DNA of 64,000 bases from Clostridium ragsdalei P11 (GCF_001675165.1 NZ_LROS01000011.1:1-64000); one strand, 5' to 3'. Positions 43,461-52,175 are shown, counted from the first letter of the stretch. A program made the numbers and translations. The notes: generated from the letters alone by a model not told the origin.

Positions 43461-44063
43461 ATGAACAAAAAATTATATGTAGTAACAAACAGAAAGCTTG
43501 TAAAAAATAAGAACATGATTGATATACTAAAGGGTTCCATATTAGGTGGTGCAGATGCCATAATCTTGCGTGAAAAAGATCTTACTTACAGGCAATTAGT
43601 TCCAATTGCTGAGGAAATAGAAAAAATTACAGGACCTAACAATATACCCTTAATAATAAACAGCAATATAGAAACAGCCTTAAAAGTAAATGCCAAAGGA
43701 TTTCACACAAGTTATCAAAATTATATGAATAGCAATTTTAAATTAAAATGTACTGTAGGCGTATCTGTACACAATACTTTGGAAGCTATAAATGCACAAA
43801 AAAAAGGTGCAGATTATCTCCTTGCAGGACATATTTTTGAAACAGACTGTAAAAAAGGACTAAAAGGCAGGGGTATTTCATTTTTAAAAGAAATCCTAAA
43901 TAACGTTTCAATTCCAGTTATTGCAATAGGTGGAATAACTGAGACCAATATAGATATAGTATTAGGAACCAAAGTTCGTGGTGCAGCTGTAATGTCTCTT
44001 GTAATGACTTCAGATGACCCTTTTACTACAACTTATAATCTAAAAAAACATTTTAAAAGATGA
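43461..44063 (+). CDS. thiE: Thiamine-phosphate synthase family protein (ThiE/TenI)
   Basis: A 200-aa TIM-barrel protein that in the ThiE role joins HMP-PP and thiazole phosphate to make thiamine phosphate. Landmarks: KLYVVTNRKL, ADAIILREKDLTYRQLVPIA, CTVGVSVHNTLEA, AGHIFETDCKKGLKGRGISF and IPVIAIGGITETN. The ETDCKKG loop also fits TenI-like proteins, so synthase activity is likely but not certain. A TTG 18 nt upstream is in frame, but MNKKLYVVTN at 43461 is the family start and GGGAG lies 11 nt before it. Controlled by the TPP riboswitch. Confidence 0.8.
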   Translation: MNKKLYVVTNRKLVKNKNMIDILKGSILGGADAIILREKDLTYRQLVPIAEEIEKITGPNNIPLIINSNIETALKVNAKGFHTSYQNYMNSNFKLKCTVGVSVHNTLEAINAQKKGADYLLAGHIFETDCKKGLKGRGISFLKEILNNVSIPVIAIGGITETNIDIVLGTKVRGAAVMSLVMTSDDPFTTTYNLKKHFKR

Positions 44064-44119
44064 AGGTATCCATGACTTACATTCTTCAATAAAGTTCAGA
44101 ATTCCATAAATGTACAACC

Positions 44120-44147
44120 TTGTAATATGTTAATTTAAGTATTACAA
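44120..44147. promoter_or_regulatory. Inverted repeat upstream of pncB
   Basis: TTGTAAT-N14-ATTACAA, 60 bp before the pncB start. Could be an operator for a niacin-type repressor; no direct support beyond the symmetry. Confidence 0.3.
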
Positions 44148-44207
44148 TGTATACATATGTATATTTTTTTATCATAATCAAAACATAGATAAGAGGAGAT
44201 TTTCATT

Positions 44208-45689
44208 ATGGAAAGCACAAAGAACTTTAATGTGAGAAACGAAAGAAACCTCACAATGCTAGTAGATTTCTATGAATTTACTATGGGTAACGGGTATTTG
44301 AAAACCAATATGGGTAATAGAATAGCCTATTTTGATATGTTTTTCAGAAAGATTCCAGATGAAGGTGGTTATTGCATAATGGCAGGTGTTCAACAAGTTA
44401 TAGAATACCTGTCAAATTTAAGTTTTACAGATGAAGATATAGAGTATCTCAGGGATAAGGAACAATTTTCAGAAGACTTTTTAAATTACCTAAAAGATTT
44501 TAGATTTTGCTGTGATGTATGGGCAGTACCCGAAGGAACTCCTATATTTCCAAATGAACCGCTAATAACTGTAAGAGGTCCCGCTATTCAAGCTCAGTTT
44601 GTTGAAACCATGATACTTCTAACTATAAATCACCAGACCCTAATTGCAACAAAAGCAAGTAGGATTTGTAGAGCAGCAGGCACTAGACCTGTAATGGAAT
44701 TTGGTTCTAGGCGTGCTCAAGCTCCTGATGCAGCTATATATGGTGCTAGGGCTGCGGTTATAGGTGGATGTAATTCCACTGCTTGTACTATATCTGAGCA
44801 AATGTTCGGTATGCCTGCAGTTGGTACAATGGCCCATAGTTGGATACAACTTTTCCCATCAGAATATGAATCTTTTAAGGCCTGGGCTGAAGTATATCCT
44901 GATAATTGTGTACTACTTATTGATACATACAATGTACTGAAATCTGGTCTCCCCAATGCTATAAAGGTTTTCAAAGAAATTTTAATTCCAAATGGTCATA
45001 AACCTAAGGGAGTAAGAATTGATAGTGGAGACATAACTTACTTAACAAAAGAATGTAGAAAAATACTTGATAGGGCCGATCTTGAAGATGTTAACATAGT
45101 TATTTCAAACTCATTAGATGAATTTATCATAACTGATGTACTTAGAGAAGGTGCCTGCATTGATTCTTTTGGTGTAGGAGAGAGACTCATAACTGCAAGA
45201 TCAGAACCAGTATTTGGTGGAGTATATAAGCTATCTGCCATAGAGGATAAGGAAGGTAAAATAATACCTAAAATAAAAATAAGTGAAAATGAAGAGAAAA
45301 TAACTAACCCTGGATTTAAAAAAGTATATAGAATTTATAGTAAAAAAGGAAATAAAGCAATGGCAGATTTAATAACTTTAGAAGATGAAGAAATAAATAA
45401 GGATGAGCCTATAGAAATATTTGATCCAGTTTTTACGTGGAAAAGAAAAAAAATAAGAGATTATTATATAAAAGATTTAAGAGTAAAAATATTTGATAAG
45501 GGGAAACTTGTATACACCTGCCCTGATGTGCTAGACATAAGAGATAGAGCAAAAGAAGAATTGTCCAGATTATGGCCTGAAGTGCTGAGATTTGAAAATC
45601 CTCATCACTACTATGTAGATTTATCTGAAAAACTTTGGGATTTAAAACATCAACTTCTCAGTAAATATTCTTCAACTTATGTAGAATAA
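44208..45689 (+). CDS. pncB: Nicotinate phosphoribosyltransferase
   Basis: A 493-aa enzyme of NAD salvage that joins nicotinate with PRPP (ATP-stimulated) to give nicotinate mononucleotide. Landmarks include NLTMLVDFYEFTMGNGYL at the start, MEFGSRRAQAPDAAIYGARA, GTMAHSWIQLFPSEYESF (active-site His and substrate loop) and GVRIDSGDITYLTKECRK (PRPP-binding strand). Length is normal for the long bacterial class. SD AGAGGAG. Monocistronic with a strong terminator. Confidence 0.93.
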   Translation: MESTKNFNVRNERNLTMLVDFYEFTMGNGYLKTNMGNRIAYFDMFFRKIPDEGGYCIMAGVQQVIEYLSNLSFTDEDIEYLRDKEQFSEDFLNYLKDFRFCCDVWAVPEGTPIFPNEPLITVRGPAIQAQFVETMILLTINHQTLIATKASRICRAAGTRPVMEFGSRRAQAPDAAIYGARAAVIGGCNSTACTISEQMFGMPAVGTMAHSWIQLFPSEYESFKAWAEVYPDNCVLLIDTYNVLKSGLPNAIKVFKEILIPNGHKPKGVRIDSGDITYLTKECRKILDRADLEDVNIVISNSLDEFIITDVLREGACIDSFGVGERLITARSEPVFGGVYKLSAIEDKEGKIIPKIKISENEEKITNPGFKKVYRIYSKKGNKAMADLITLEDEEINKDEPIEIFDPVFTWKRKKIRDYYIKDLRVKIFDKGKLVYTCPDVLDIRDRAKEELSRLWPEVLRFENPHHYYVDLSEKLWDLKHQLLSKYSSTYVE

Positions 45690-45705
45690 TATCAATACAA
45701 TTTGT

Positions 45706-45741
45706 AGAGGAACAGGTAATAAACTTATTACCTGTTCCTCT
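45706..45741 (+). terminator. Terminator of pncB
   Basis: Perfect stem AGAGGAACAGGTAATAA / TTATTACCTGTTCCTCT with a very short loop. Confidence 0.8.
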
Positions 45742-45748
45742 GTTCTAT

Positions 45749-45805
45749 GGCTGAAGCCTCTAGACAATGCTTTCTAAATGCTAAAAACATTAAGAATACT
45801 GTTAA
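45749..45805 (+). repeat. Family-2 structured repeat, eroded 3' part
   Basis: GGCTGAAGCCTCTAGACAAT followed by GCTTTCTAAATGCTAAAAAC and ATTAAGAATACTGTTAAT aligns with the linker and closing block of the 33163-33394 copy (GGCTGCTACGCCCCTAGATAA ... CCAAGAACTCTGTTTAT). Hairpin 1 is missing. Confidence 0.45.
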
Positions 45806-45809
45806 TAAG

Positions 45810-46418
45810 TTATATCTCATTTTTAATTATATTCGTAAATTTCTTTATTATTAATGCCGTAAACCCCCATATAGTATAATCTTTATATGTATAAAAATAT
45901 GTTGGCATTTTCCCCCTCCTAAATTTGTAGTTTTCTCCACCTATTATCAGATTATAGGGAAAGTCATCTTTTGGGTGTGGAACTATCTCAATTTCATGTA
46001 ATACAGGTTCTTTATCCATAAAAAAATTTAGAGGTACCGTAAATACATGATCTACTTCCTCCTTACTTGGACTTATATCTTCCCTATTTAACTTGCATAC
46101 AAAAGGATACATTACAAAATTATAGGGAGTAACAATGTAATCCATATCTCCTATAAATTCTATATCCTTCCTATTTAAATTCAGCTCTTCCATAGTCTCT
46201 CTAATAGCTGTATCTTTTGGAGCCTCCCCCTTTTCCATTTTTCCTCCAGGCAAACATACATCACCAGGCTGATGTTTTAAATTTAAAGACCTTACTTCAA
46301 ATAACAAATTTAATTCTCCATCCCTGCTGCATAAGGGAATCATCACTGAATTTTTATTATAATGTCCAATCATATTTGCTTTTCTAGATTTAAATATATC
46401 ATTTATTTTATCTATCAT
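45810..46418 (-). CDS. Nudix hydrolase, probable CoA pyrophosphatase
   Basis: A 202-aa Nudix protein. The Nudix box is complete: GGKMEKGEAPKDTAIRETMEEL (about 59-80). The upstream segment LNLKHQPGDVCLPGGKMEK, with Gln-Pro-Gly, matches the NudL/YeaB/Pcd subfamily motif preceding the box (LRxHxGqvaFPGG), whose members cleave CoA to phosphopantetheine and 3',5'-ADP. Function is thus a likely CoA-recycling or housecleaning step. SD AGGAGG. Monocistronic. Confidence 0.82.
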   Translation of the reverse strand: MIDKINDIFKSRKANMIGHYNKNSVMIPLCSRDGELNLLFEVRSLNLKHQPGDVCLPGGKMEKGEAPKDTAIRETMEELNLNRKDIEFIGDMDYIVTPYNFVMYPFVCKLNREDISPSKEEVDHVFTVPLNFFMDKEPVLHEIEIVPHPKDDFPYNLIIGGENYKFRRGKMPTYFYTYKDYTIWGFTALIIKKFTNIIKNEI

Positions 46419-46555
46419 TGTTTACCTCCTAAAATCAAATAATCCTCAATTGTAAAATGAATTTTATAATGTTATACTTTAAAATGTCATGATTAATTAT
46501 ATAATGTTTTTAATAAAACATATACATAAATATTAAATAAGTGGAGTGATGTACT

Positions 46556-47797
46556 TTGAAATGTAAAAATACTAGTTTATTACTTACATTTATTTTCATA
46601 TTTTGTTTATCTTTTAATGTACTTGCTGATAATTCAACTGCTCTACCTGAAATATACGGTAAAGCAGCCATAACAGTGGACATGCAGACAAATGAAATAA
46701 TATATGAAAAGAATGCAGATATTAAAATGTACCCTGCTAGCACTACAAAACTTTTAACAGCTATTCTTCTTGAAAAAAATAAAAAACCAGGGGATATGCT
46801 AACATACACAGCTGATGCTAAAGCTCAACCACCATCCTCTTTAAATAGAGATCTACACGCTATAGATGTAGGTGATACCATGTCTGCTGAAGATGTAATG
46901 GATGGGCTTTTAATGTATTCTGCCAATGACTTAGCATACGTCATAGCAGAAAATGTATCTAAGGATGCACCTACGTTTTCTGACAAGATGAATGAAGAAG
47001 TAAAAAAACTAAATTTAAAAAACACTCACTTTGTAACACCAAATGGTCTCCATAATCCAAATCACTATACTACACCCTACGATATGAGTGTTATAGCAAG
47101 ACAAGCCTTTAAAATTCCACGTATACAAAAGGCTATGGAGAGACCTGCAAATACTATAAAAACTACAAAAGGACTTGCTTTTCCCATTAAAAACACAAAT
47201 AAACTTTTAGGCAAAGATGGTTGCATTGCAGGTAAAACTGGATATACCGATCCAGCTGGAAGATGTCTAGTTGCAGTTTATAGCAGAAACGGAAAAGAAA
47301 TGGTAGGAGTCGTAATGGGTTCAGTTTATGATCCTGCAGACAGTTATGTATTTAATGATATGGAAAAAATAATAAATTGGAGTTATTCAAAACAACCTGT
47401 TGTTTTACATAAAAAGGATTCTATAATAGGAAGAAAAGAAGTTAGCTACAATCCTATTTCTTTTATAGGTATTAAAAAAAGCTTAGAAGTACCTATTAAA
47501 ATTAAAGATGATGTAACATATTATGATAATGATTTGAATAAAAAAGACTTGAAAGAAACGATAAGCATTAAAAATACTTCTGTGGAAGCTCTAAAAGGTG
47601 AAGTTCCCCTGGGAACACTTACTGTAAGCCAACGTGAGTTCTCCAAGGATTATAATATTTATTCAGATCTGCCAAAACAGACCTTAGATAAAAATGTTAT
47701 TTCCTTTTACGCTGCAATTTTTATATTGGCATTGATATTTATTTTTATCCTGGCACGTATAAAGAGAAGACGTAATAAAAGGCGTCGTTATTTATAA
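46556..47797 (+). CDS. D-alanyl-D-alanine carboxypeptidase (peptidase S11, DacA/DacF type)
   Basis: A 413-aa low-molecular-weight penicillin-binding protein that trims the terminal D-Ala from peptidoglycan stem peptides. Signal peptide at 1-24; motifs SxxK (PASTTKLLT, Ser about 63), SxN (YSANDLAYV) and KTG (GKTGYTD). After the catalytic domain a beta-rich C-domain precedes a C-terminal membrane helix (about 385-403) and a basic tail KRRRNKRRRYL, so it is anchored by its C-terminus. Start is TTG with GGAG 9 nt upstream. A family-5 palindrome follows the stop codon directly. Confidence 0.92.
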   Translation: MKCKNTSLLLTFIFIFCLSFNVLADNSTALPEIYGKAAITVDMQTNEIIYEKNADIKMYPASTTKLLTAILLEKNKKPGDMLTYTADAKAQPPSSLNRDLHAIDVGDTMSAEDVMDGLLMYSANDLAYVIAENVSKDAPTFSDKMNEEVKKLNLKNTHFVTPNGLHNPNHYTTPYDMSVIARQAFKIPRIQKAMERPANTIKTTKGLAFPIKNTNKLLGKDGCIAGKTGYTDPAGRCLVAVYSRNGKEMVGVVMGSVYDPADSYVFNDMEKIINWSYSKQPVVLHKKDSIIGRKEVSYNPISFIGIKKSLEVPIKIKDDVTYYDNDLNKKDLKETISIKNTSVEALKGEVPLGTLTVSQREFSKDYNIYSDLPKQTLDKNVISFYAAIFILALIFIFILARIKRRRNKRRRYL

Positions 47798-47800
47798 TAG

Positions 47801-48074
47801 TTTAGGCATTTTCAAAGAAATAACTAGTCAGTATGCTAGCCTATTTTTTATCATACTGCGTCGGTAGAACCCTTAGATAGGATTCACTATCTGCGGAACC
47901 TGCCTCCTTGTCTGATAAACAAAGTTCTTGGCACATGATGCTTAGAAATTATTATCCAGGGACATAGCCGCTCTTTACTCACACTTGGGAAAGTGTGAGT
48001 ATTAGAGCGGGTTAGTCATCGGATAAAAAATATTCGTCGCACCTTTGACTTGTTATTTTCTTTCAAATGCCTTA
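47801..48074. repeat. Family-5 palindrome, copy 1, interrupted by a family-2 element
   Basis: The outer parts (TTTAGGCATTTTCAAAGAAA and TAACTAGTCAGTATGCTAG; TTTGACTTGTTATTTTC and TTTCAAATGCCTT) match the two arms of the uninterrupted 74-bp palindrome at 52102-52175, in inverse orientation. Where that copy has only GATA in its loop, this one holds about 200 bp containing a family-2 element. This is a matched empty and occupied pair. Confidence 0.7.
47914..48026 (-). repeat. Family-2 structured repeat, copy 6 (inside a family-5 palindrome)
   Basis: Read on the minus strand: ATCCGATGACTAACC, hairpin 1 outer stem CCGCTCT / AGAGCGG and inner stem ACTCACACTT / AAGTGTGAGT, linker CTATGTCCCTGGATAATA, then a shortened hairpin 2 (GCATCATGTGCC) and closing AAGAACTTTGTTTAT. 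The second arm of hairpin 2 is deleted. Confidence 0.75.
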
Positions 48075-48104
48075 TGTAAAAAACTAACCAAGCTAATTTA
48101 AGAT

Positions 48105-48145
48105 AAAAAATTGTTCCTATGAAATTTCATAGGAACAATTTTTTT
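48105..48145 (-). terminator. Terminator of the GAPDH gene
   Basis: Perfect stem AAAAATTGTTCCTATGAAA / TTTCATAGGAACAATTTTT with T-runs on both strands. Confidence 0.85.
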
Positions 48146-48170
48146 ATTGGATTTCAACTTAATTGATATT

Positions 48171-49226
48171 TTAAACTCCTTCTGCAACCATATCCATAGG
48201 TTTTTCACTAGCCTTCTCCATTTCACCTGCAACATAATTTGCCAGATCTACAGTTCTACAAGAATAAGCCCATTCATTATCATACCAAGATACTACTTTA
48301 ATCATATTATCCTTTAATACCATAGTTGAAAGACCATCTACTATAGAAGACCTGTCGTCTCCTTTATAATCTATAGATACCAATGGTTCTTCAGAATATC
48401 CCAGTATTCCTTTCATAGATCCCTCAGAAGCTCTTTTAAAAGCTTCATTTACTTCTTCTACCGTAACAGATTTCGAAAGTTCACAGACCAAGTCTGTAAT
48501 GGAAACTGTAGGTGTAGGTATTCTAAGTGCAAAACCACTTAATTTTCCTTTTAAATTAGGCAATACTTTTGCCACTGCCTTAGCTGCTCCAGTAGTAGTT
48601 GGAATTATAGATTCTCCTGCAGCTCTAGCTCTTCTCAAATCCTTGTGAGTTTTGTCAAGTAATTGTTGGTCATTTGTATAAGAGTGAACGGTAGTCATAA
48701 GGCCTCTTATAATTCCAAAATTGTTATCTAATACTTTAGCAAAAGGTGCTAAACAATTAGTCGTACAGGATGCATTTGAAATAATATTGTGAGATTCAAC
48801 ATCAAATTTTTCTTGATTTACTCCCATAACTATAGTTATATCTTCGTCCTTTGCAGGAGCTGTAATTATAACCTTTTTTGCTCCAGCTTTTATATGCTTG
48901 TATAAACTTTCTCTATCTTTAAACTTCCCTGTGGATTCTATAACTATATCTACATCCAATTTACCCCAAGGTAAATTTTCAGGATCATTTTCCCTAAACA
49001 CTTTTATTTTAGAACCATTTACAATAATTGAATCTTCTGCTGCCTTTACATTTCCATTAAATCTTCCGTAGCAGGAGTCGTATTTTAGAAGATGTGCCAG
49101 AGTTTCGTTATCTGCTCTTGCGTTAATTGCTACAATTTCAATATTGTCCTTCAGTCTTTCTTGGGCAATTCTCAAAACCAACCTTCCTATTCTTCCAAAA
49201 CCATTAATTCCAACTTTTATGGACAT
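48171..49226 (-). CDS. gap: Glyceraldehyde-3-phosphate dehydrogenase, GapB-like
   Basis: A 351-aa phosphorylating GAPDH: GINGFGRIGR (Rossmann loop), catalytic Cys154 in SNASCTTNC, HSYTNDQ, HKDLRRARAAGESIIPTTTG and WYDNEWAYSCR. The residue after strand 2 that selects NAD (Asp in INDLTD) is Ala36 here (AINARADNETLAHLLKYD), as in Bacillus GapB (INASYSAETLAHL), so NADP use or a gluconeogenic role is plausible. It stands alone, without pgk, tpi or cggR, also unlike the glycolytic copy. The C-terminus has about 15 extra residues. SD GGGGG. Confidence 0.9.
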   Translation of the reverse strand: MSIKVGINGFGRIGRLVLRIAQERLKDNIEIVAINARADNETLAHLLKYDSCYGRFNGNVKAAEDSIIVNGSKIKVFRENDPENLPWGKLDVDIVIESTGKFKDRESLYKHIKAGAKKVIITAPAKDEDITIVMGVNQEKFDVESHNIISNASCTTNCLAPFAKVLDNNFGIIRGLMTTVHSYTNDQQLLDKTHKDLRRARAAGESIIPTTTGAAKAVAKVLPNLKGKLSGFALRIPTPTVSITDLVCELSKSVTVEEVNEAFKRASEGSMKGILGYSEEPLVSIDYKGDDRSSIVDGLSTMVLKDNMIKVVSWYDNEWAYSCRTVDLANYVAGEMEKASEKPMDMVAEGV

Positions 49227-49477
49227 TATCTTTTCCCCCTATAAAAAATTTATGTACTTTTACTTTATTATTACATAACATTTATCTTTATATTTTTAAA
49301 TATATGCTGTATAAATAATATATGTGCTATATTATTTATATCAATAGATAGCATATATGTCAAATTTATTTTCCTGCCCATTTATTATGATATACTTATT
49401 TTCCTTTCATATATTAATATTATCTACATTTAATATGCATTTTCTCTATTTTACAAATAAGTTCATAATAAACCTGC

Positions 49478-49506
49478 TTGACACAAAATCTCTATTATTA
49501 TATTAT
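49478..49506 (+). promoter_or_regulatory. gltX promoter
   Basis: TTGACA, 17-bp spacer, TATTAT (a shifted TATATT overlaps), matching the vegetative sigma-A consensus. Upstream DNA back to 49227 is AT-rich without other clear features. Confidence 0.65.
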
Positions 49507-49533
49507 TTAAGGGTAGTAGAAAACTTACAGCCT

Positions 49534-49560
49534 TTCGTCTAAAATAGATGAAAGGTTTTT
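49534..49560 (+). terminator. Terminator-like hairpin in the gltX leader
   Basis: Stem CCTTTCGTCTA / TAGATGAAAGG (one G-T wobble) with a 3-nt loop and a run of five Ts, located between the promoter and the gltX Shine-Dalgarno. It could attenuate gltX. Confidence 0.6.
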
Positions 49561-49586
49561 ACTTTAAAATAATGGGAGTGAAAAAA

Positions 49587-51029
49587 ATGGCTAAAGTTAG
49601 AACGAGATTTGCGCCAAGTCCAACAGGATATATGCACGTTGGGAACTTAAGAACTGCGCTGTATACATATTTAATTGCAAAACATGCAGGTGGAGATTTC
49701 ATACTCCGAATTGAAGATACAGATCAAGAAAGGTTTGTAGAAGGCGCTCTAGATATAATTTACGATACTTTAAAAGCTACAGGTCTTAAACATGATGAAG
49801 GACCTGATATAGGAGGTCCTGTTGGTCCTTACGTACAAAGTCAAAGAATGGATGTTTATTTAAAATATGCAAAAGAACTTATAGAAAAAGGTGAAGCATA
49901 CTACTGCTTCTGTACAAAGGAAAGACTAGACTCACTCAGAAATAATTCAGATACTTATAAATATGATAAACACTGCTTACACCTCTCAAAAGAAGAGATA
50001 GAAAAAAACTTAGCATCAGGAATTCCCTATGTTATAAGACAAAACAACCCTGAAGTAGGTGTTACTTCATTTAACGATGAAATTTATGGTAACATATCTG
50101 TGGACAATTCTGAATTAGATGACATGATACTTATAAAATCAGATGGATATCCTACTTATAATTTTGCAAACGTAATAGACGATCATCTTATGGGAATAAC
50201 TCATGTAGTAAGAGGAAGTGAGTATCTTTCTTCTGCTCCTAAATACAATAGATTATATGAAGCTTTCGGATGGGAAATTCCAATATACGTTCACTGTCCC
50301 CCAATAATGAAAGATGAACATAATAAACTCAGCAAAAGAAACGGTGATGCATCTTTTGAGGACTTGATAGAAAAAGGTTATTTAAAAGAAGCTGTGCTTA
50401 ATTATATAGCACTTTTAGGATGGAACCCAAGGAGTGAACAGGAAATTTTCAATTTAGAAGAACTTGTAAAAGAATTTGACTATAGAAATATCAATAAATC
50501 ACCTGCCATATTTGATAATGTAAAACTCAAGTGGATGAATGGAGAATATATAAAGAAACTACCTTTAGAAGAGTTCAATTCTCTTGCCCTTCCTTATTAT
50601 AAGAAAGTAATTTCAAAGGACTTAGATTTTTTAAAGATAAGTAGTTTACTCCAAACAAGAGTTGAGGTATTAAGCGAGATACCAGACTTTCTAGATTTCT
50701 TTGAGAAGCTTCCAGAATACACTGAAGACATATATGTTCACAAAAGAATGAAATCAAATTTGGAAAGCTCACTTACAGTACTTGAAAAAATTCTTCCAAA
50801 GTTTAAAGAACTATCACCCTGGACTTTTGAAAATATAGAAAAATGCTGCATGGACTTAATATCCGAAATGGATGTTAAAAACGGAGTAGTACTGTGGCCT
50901 GTACGAATTGGCCTTTCCGGTAAAAAATCTACCCCTGGTGGCGCTTTTGAAATAGCCGATATTATCGGCAAAGAAGAATCTATAAGGAGAACAGAAATTG
51001 GTATTGAAAAGTTAAAAAATGCTCAATAA
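49587..51029 (+). CDS. gltX: Glutamyl-tRNA synthetase
   Basis: A 480-aa class I aminoacyl-tRNA synthetase. HIGH-type motif in [20 protein letters not shown] (PTGYMHVGN), KMSKS-type motif KLSKRNGD, and the GluRS-specific [20 protein letters not shown]. It charges tRNA(Glu), and in many clostridia tRNA(Gln) followed by GatCAB. The frame opens at 49548, but GGGAGTG lies 8 nt before the ATG at 49587, and [14 protein letters not shown] is the family start. The leader carries a terminator-like hairpin. Confidence 0.95.
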   Translation: MAKVRTRFAPSPTGYMHVGNLRTALYTYLIAKHAGGDFILRIEDTDQERFVEGALDIIYDTLKATGLKHDEGPDIGGPVGPYVQSQRMDVYLKYAKELIEKGEAYYCFCTKERLDSLRNNSDTYKYDKHCLHLSKEEIEKNLASGIPYVIRQNNPEVGVTSFNDEIYGNISVDNSELDDMILIKSDGYPTYNFANVIDDHLMGITHVVRGSEYLSSAPKYNRLYEAFGWEIPIYVHCPPIMKDEHNKLSKRNGDASFEDLIEKGYLKEAVLNYIALLGWNPRSEQEIFNLEELVKEFDYRNINKSPAIFDNVKLKWMNGEYIKKLPLEEFNSLALPYYKKVISKDLDFLKISSLLQTRVEVLSEIPDFLDFFEKLPEYTEDIYVHKRMKSNLESSLTVLEKILPKFKELSPWTFENIEKCCMDLISEMDVKNGVVLWPVRIGLSGKKSTPGGAFEIADIIGKEESIRRTEIGIEKLKNAQ

Positions 51030-51064
51030 TAAAAACGTACCTATACTTTAGGTACGTTTTTATT
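51028..51064. terminator. Bidirectional terminator between gltX and the 51041 gene
   Basis: Stem AATAAAAACGTACCT / AGGTACGTTTTTATT, overlapping the stop codons of both converging genes. Confidence 0.85.
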
Positions 51065-51988
51065 ATCAGTTTTCTGCTCTGGCATCCCATGTGCTTTCTT
51101 TAATTCTCTTACAAATAGTATATTGTAAAATGTTACCATTGTGTTATTATCTACTATAACAAATCCTTTACCTACATTTGTAACAGTCTTATTTTTTAAA
51201 TGCTTAAAGCTTTCTTCACCCTTTGTACAAAGCTCTATAACTTTTCCCTTTAAAGAACTAAAATACTCTCTCATAGTTTTTTCAAGAGGACAGCTAATTT
51301 TATAGTTTTCTTCCTCTGATAGCTTTTCCATAGAGGACAGCTTAGTAGAATATAATCCTACTATATTTTTTATAGGTACTACAATATCAGAATCTTCACC
51401 ATTAAATCTAACAAGTTCCCCATCTGAATGCACTACATTTACCTGTTTAAAAATATCACTTGTATCATTTTTAACATACAAGTCTAATTTTTCATTGCCT
51501 AATTTATTCAGCAAATCCATTACTCCTGAATTACAGTTTAAAAAACATTTATTTTTAAACATTATACTGCCATCCTTTTTAATTTTTCCATCCAACTTTT
51601 TTAAATTTTTATCTTTTCCATGGGAGCTATGTTTTTTTGATGCTTGCTTTTTATCATCATTCTTTTTTTCCTCTGATTTATCTTTTTCTTCTTTCTTATC
51701 TTTTTCCTCTTTTTTCTCATTTCCCTCTTTTACATTTTTGTCTTTCTCAATAACATTTTTAGTCTTATCTCCTGATTCACTTTTTAATAGATCTATATTT
51801 TTTTCTATAATATTTTTCTGTATAAAATCAAATATTTCTTTATTGTCAGCATATTCCTGCTCATAGTACTCTTTTTCATTATCAGAATCAGCATACATCT
51901 TATTATATTTTTGTATTCTTTTCATATACTTTGGCACCATATATAAAGCTAATTGCATTAAATCATCTGCATTATTTCTTTTGGACAA
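51041..51988 (-). CDS. Hypothetical protein with lysine/glutamate-rich linker
   Basis: A 315-aa protein in three parts: a helical N-terminus (about 1-75; LMQLALYMVPKYMKRIQKYN), an extremely charged low-complexity linker (about 76-135, KEEKDKKEEKDKSEEKKNDD), and two similar beta-rich C-terminal segments (about 140-215, GVMDLLNKLGNEKLDLYVKN, and 235-300, NKTVTNVGKGFVIVDNNTMV) that look like small barrel domains. No membrane helix or signal. The style recalls clostridial spore-coat or inner-spore proteins, but I do not recognise a family. Confidence 0.6.
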   Translation of the reverse strand: MSKRNNADDLMQLALYMVPKYMKRIQKYNKMYADSDNEKEYYEQEYADNKEIFDFIQKNIIEKNIDLLKSESGDKTKNVIEKDKNVKEGNEKKEEKDKKEEKDKSEEKKNDDKKQASKKHSSHGKDKNLKKLDGKIKKDGSIMFKNKCFLNCNSGVMDLLNKLGNEKLDLYVKNDTSDIFKQVNVVHSDGELVRFNGEDSDIVVPIKNIVGLYSTKLSSMEKLSEEENYKISCPLEKTMREYFSSLKGKVIELCTKGEESFKHLKNKTVTNVGKGFVIVDNNTMVTFYNILFVRELKKAHGMPEQKTDNKNVPKV

Positions 51989-52101
51989 TTTAAAACACCT
52001 CCATAACTAAGGCTATAGGGTAATCCTATAGTATTAGAATATGAAGGCTTTAATTTAAGTTGCAGATTTAATTTTTATTTTTACATATTTATTCTATAGC
52101 T

Positions 52102-52175
52102 TAAGGCATTTGAAAGAAAATAACAAGTCAAATATCCTAGCATACTGACTAGTTATTTCTTTGAAAATGCCTAAA
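52102..52175. repeat. Family-5 palindrome, copy 2 (uninterrupted, 74 bp)
   Basis: TAAGGCATTTGAAAGAAAAT and AACAAGTCA pair with TGACTAGTTATTTC and TTTGAAAATGCCTAAAC around a loop that holds ATATCCTAGCATAC. Its edge includes the purB stop codon. Its inverse at 47801-48074 is interrupted. It may also serve as the purB terminator. Confidence 0.7.

Noticed and set aside
44640-44974. Two antisense open frames inside pncB
   Set aside because: They mirror a well-conserved enzyme and have no start signals; they are shadows of codon bias.
46510-46809. Open frame of 99 codons antisense to the start of the carboxypeptidase gene
   Set aside because: It overlaps the signal peptide and catalytic Ser region of a clear S11 peptidase gene and shows no Shine-Dalgarno or family features.
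49227-49586. T-box leader upstream of gltX
   Set aside because: I looked for the T-box consensus bulge (TGGNACC-like) and specifier stem and found neither; only a simple hairpin with a short T-run.
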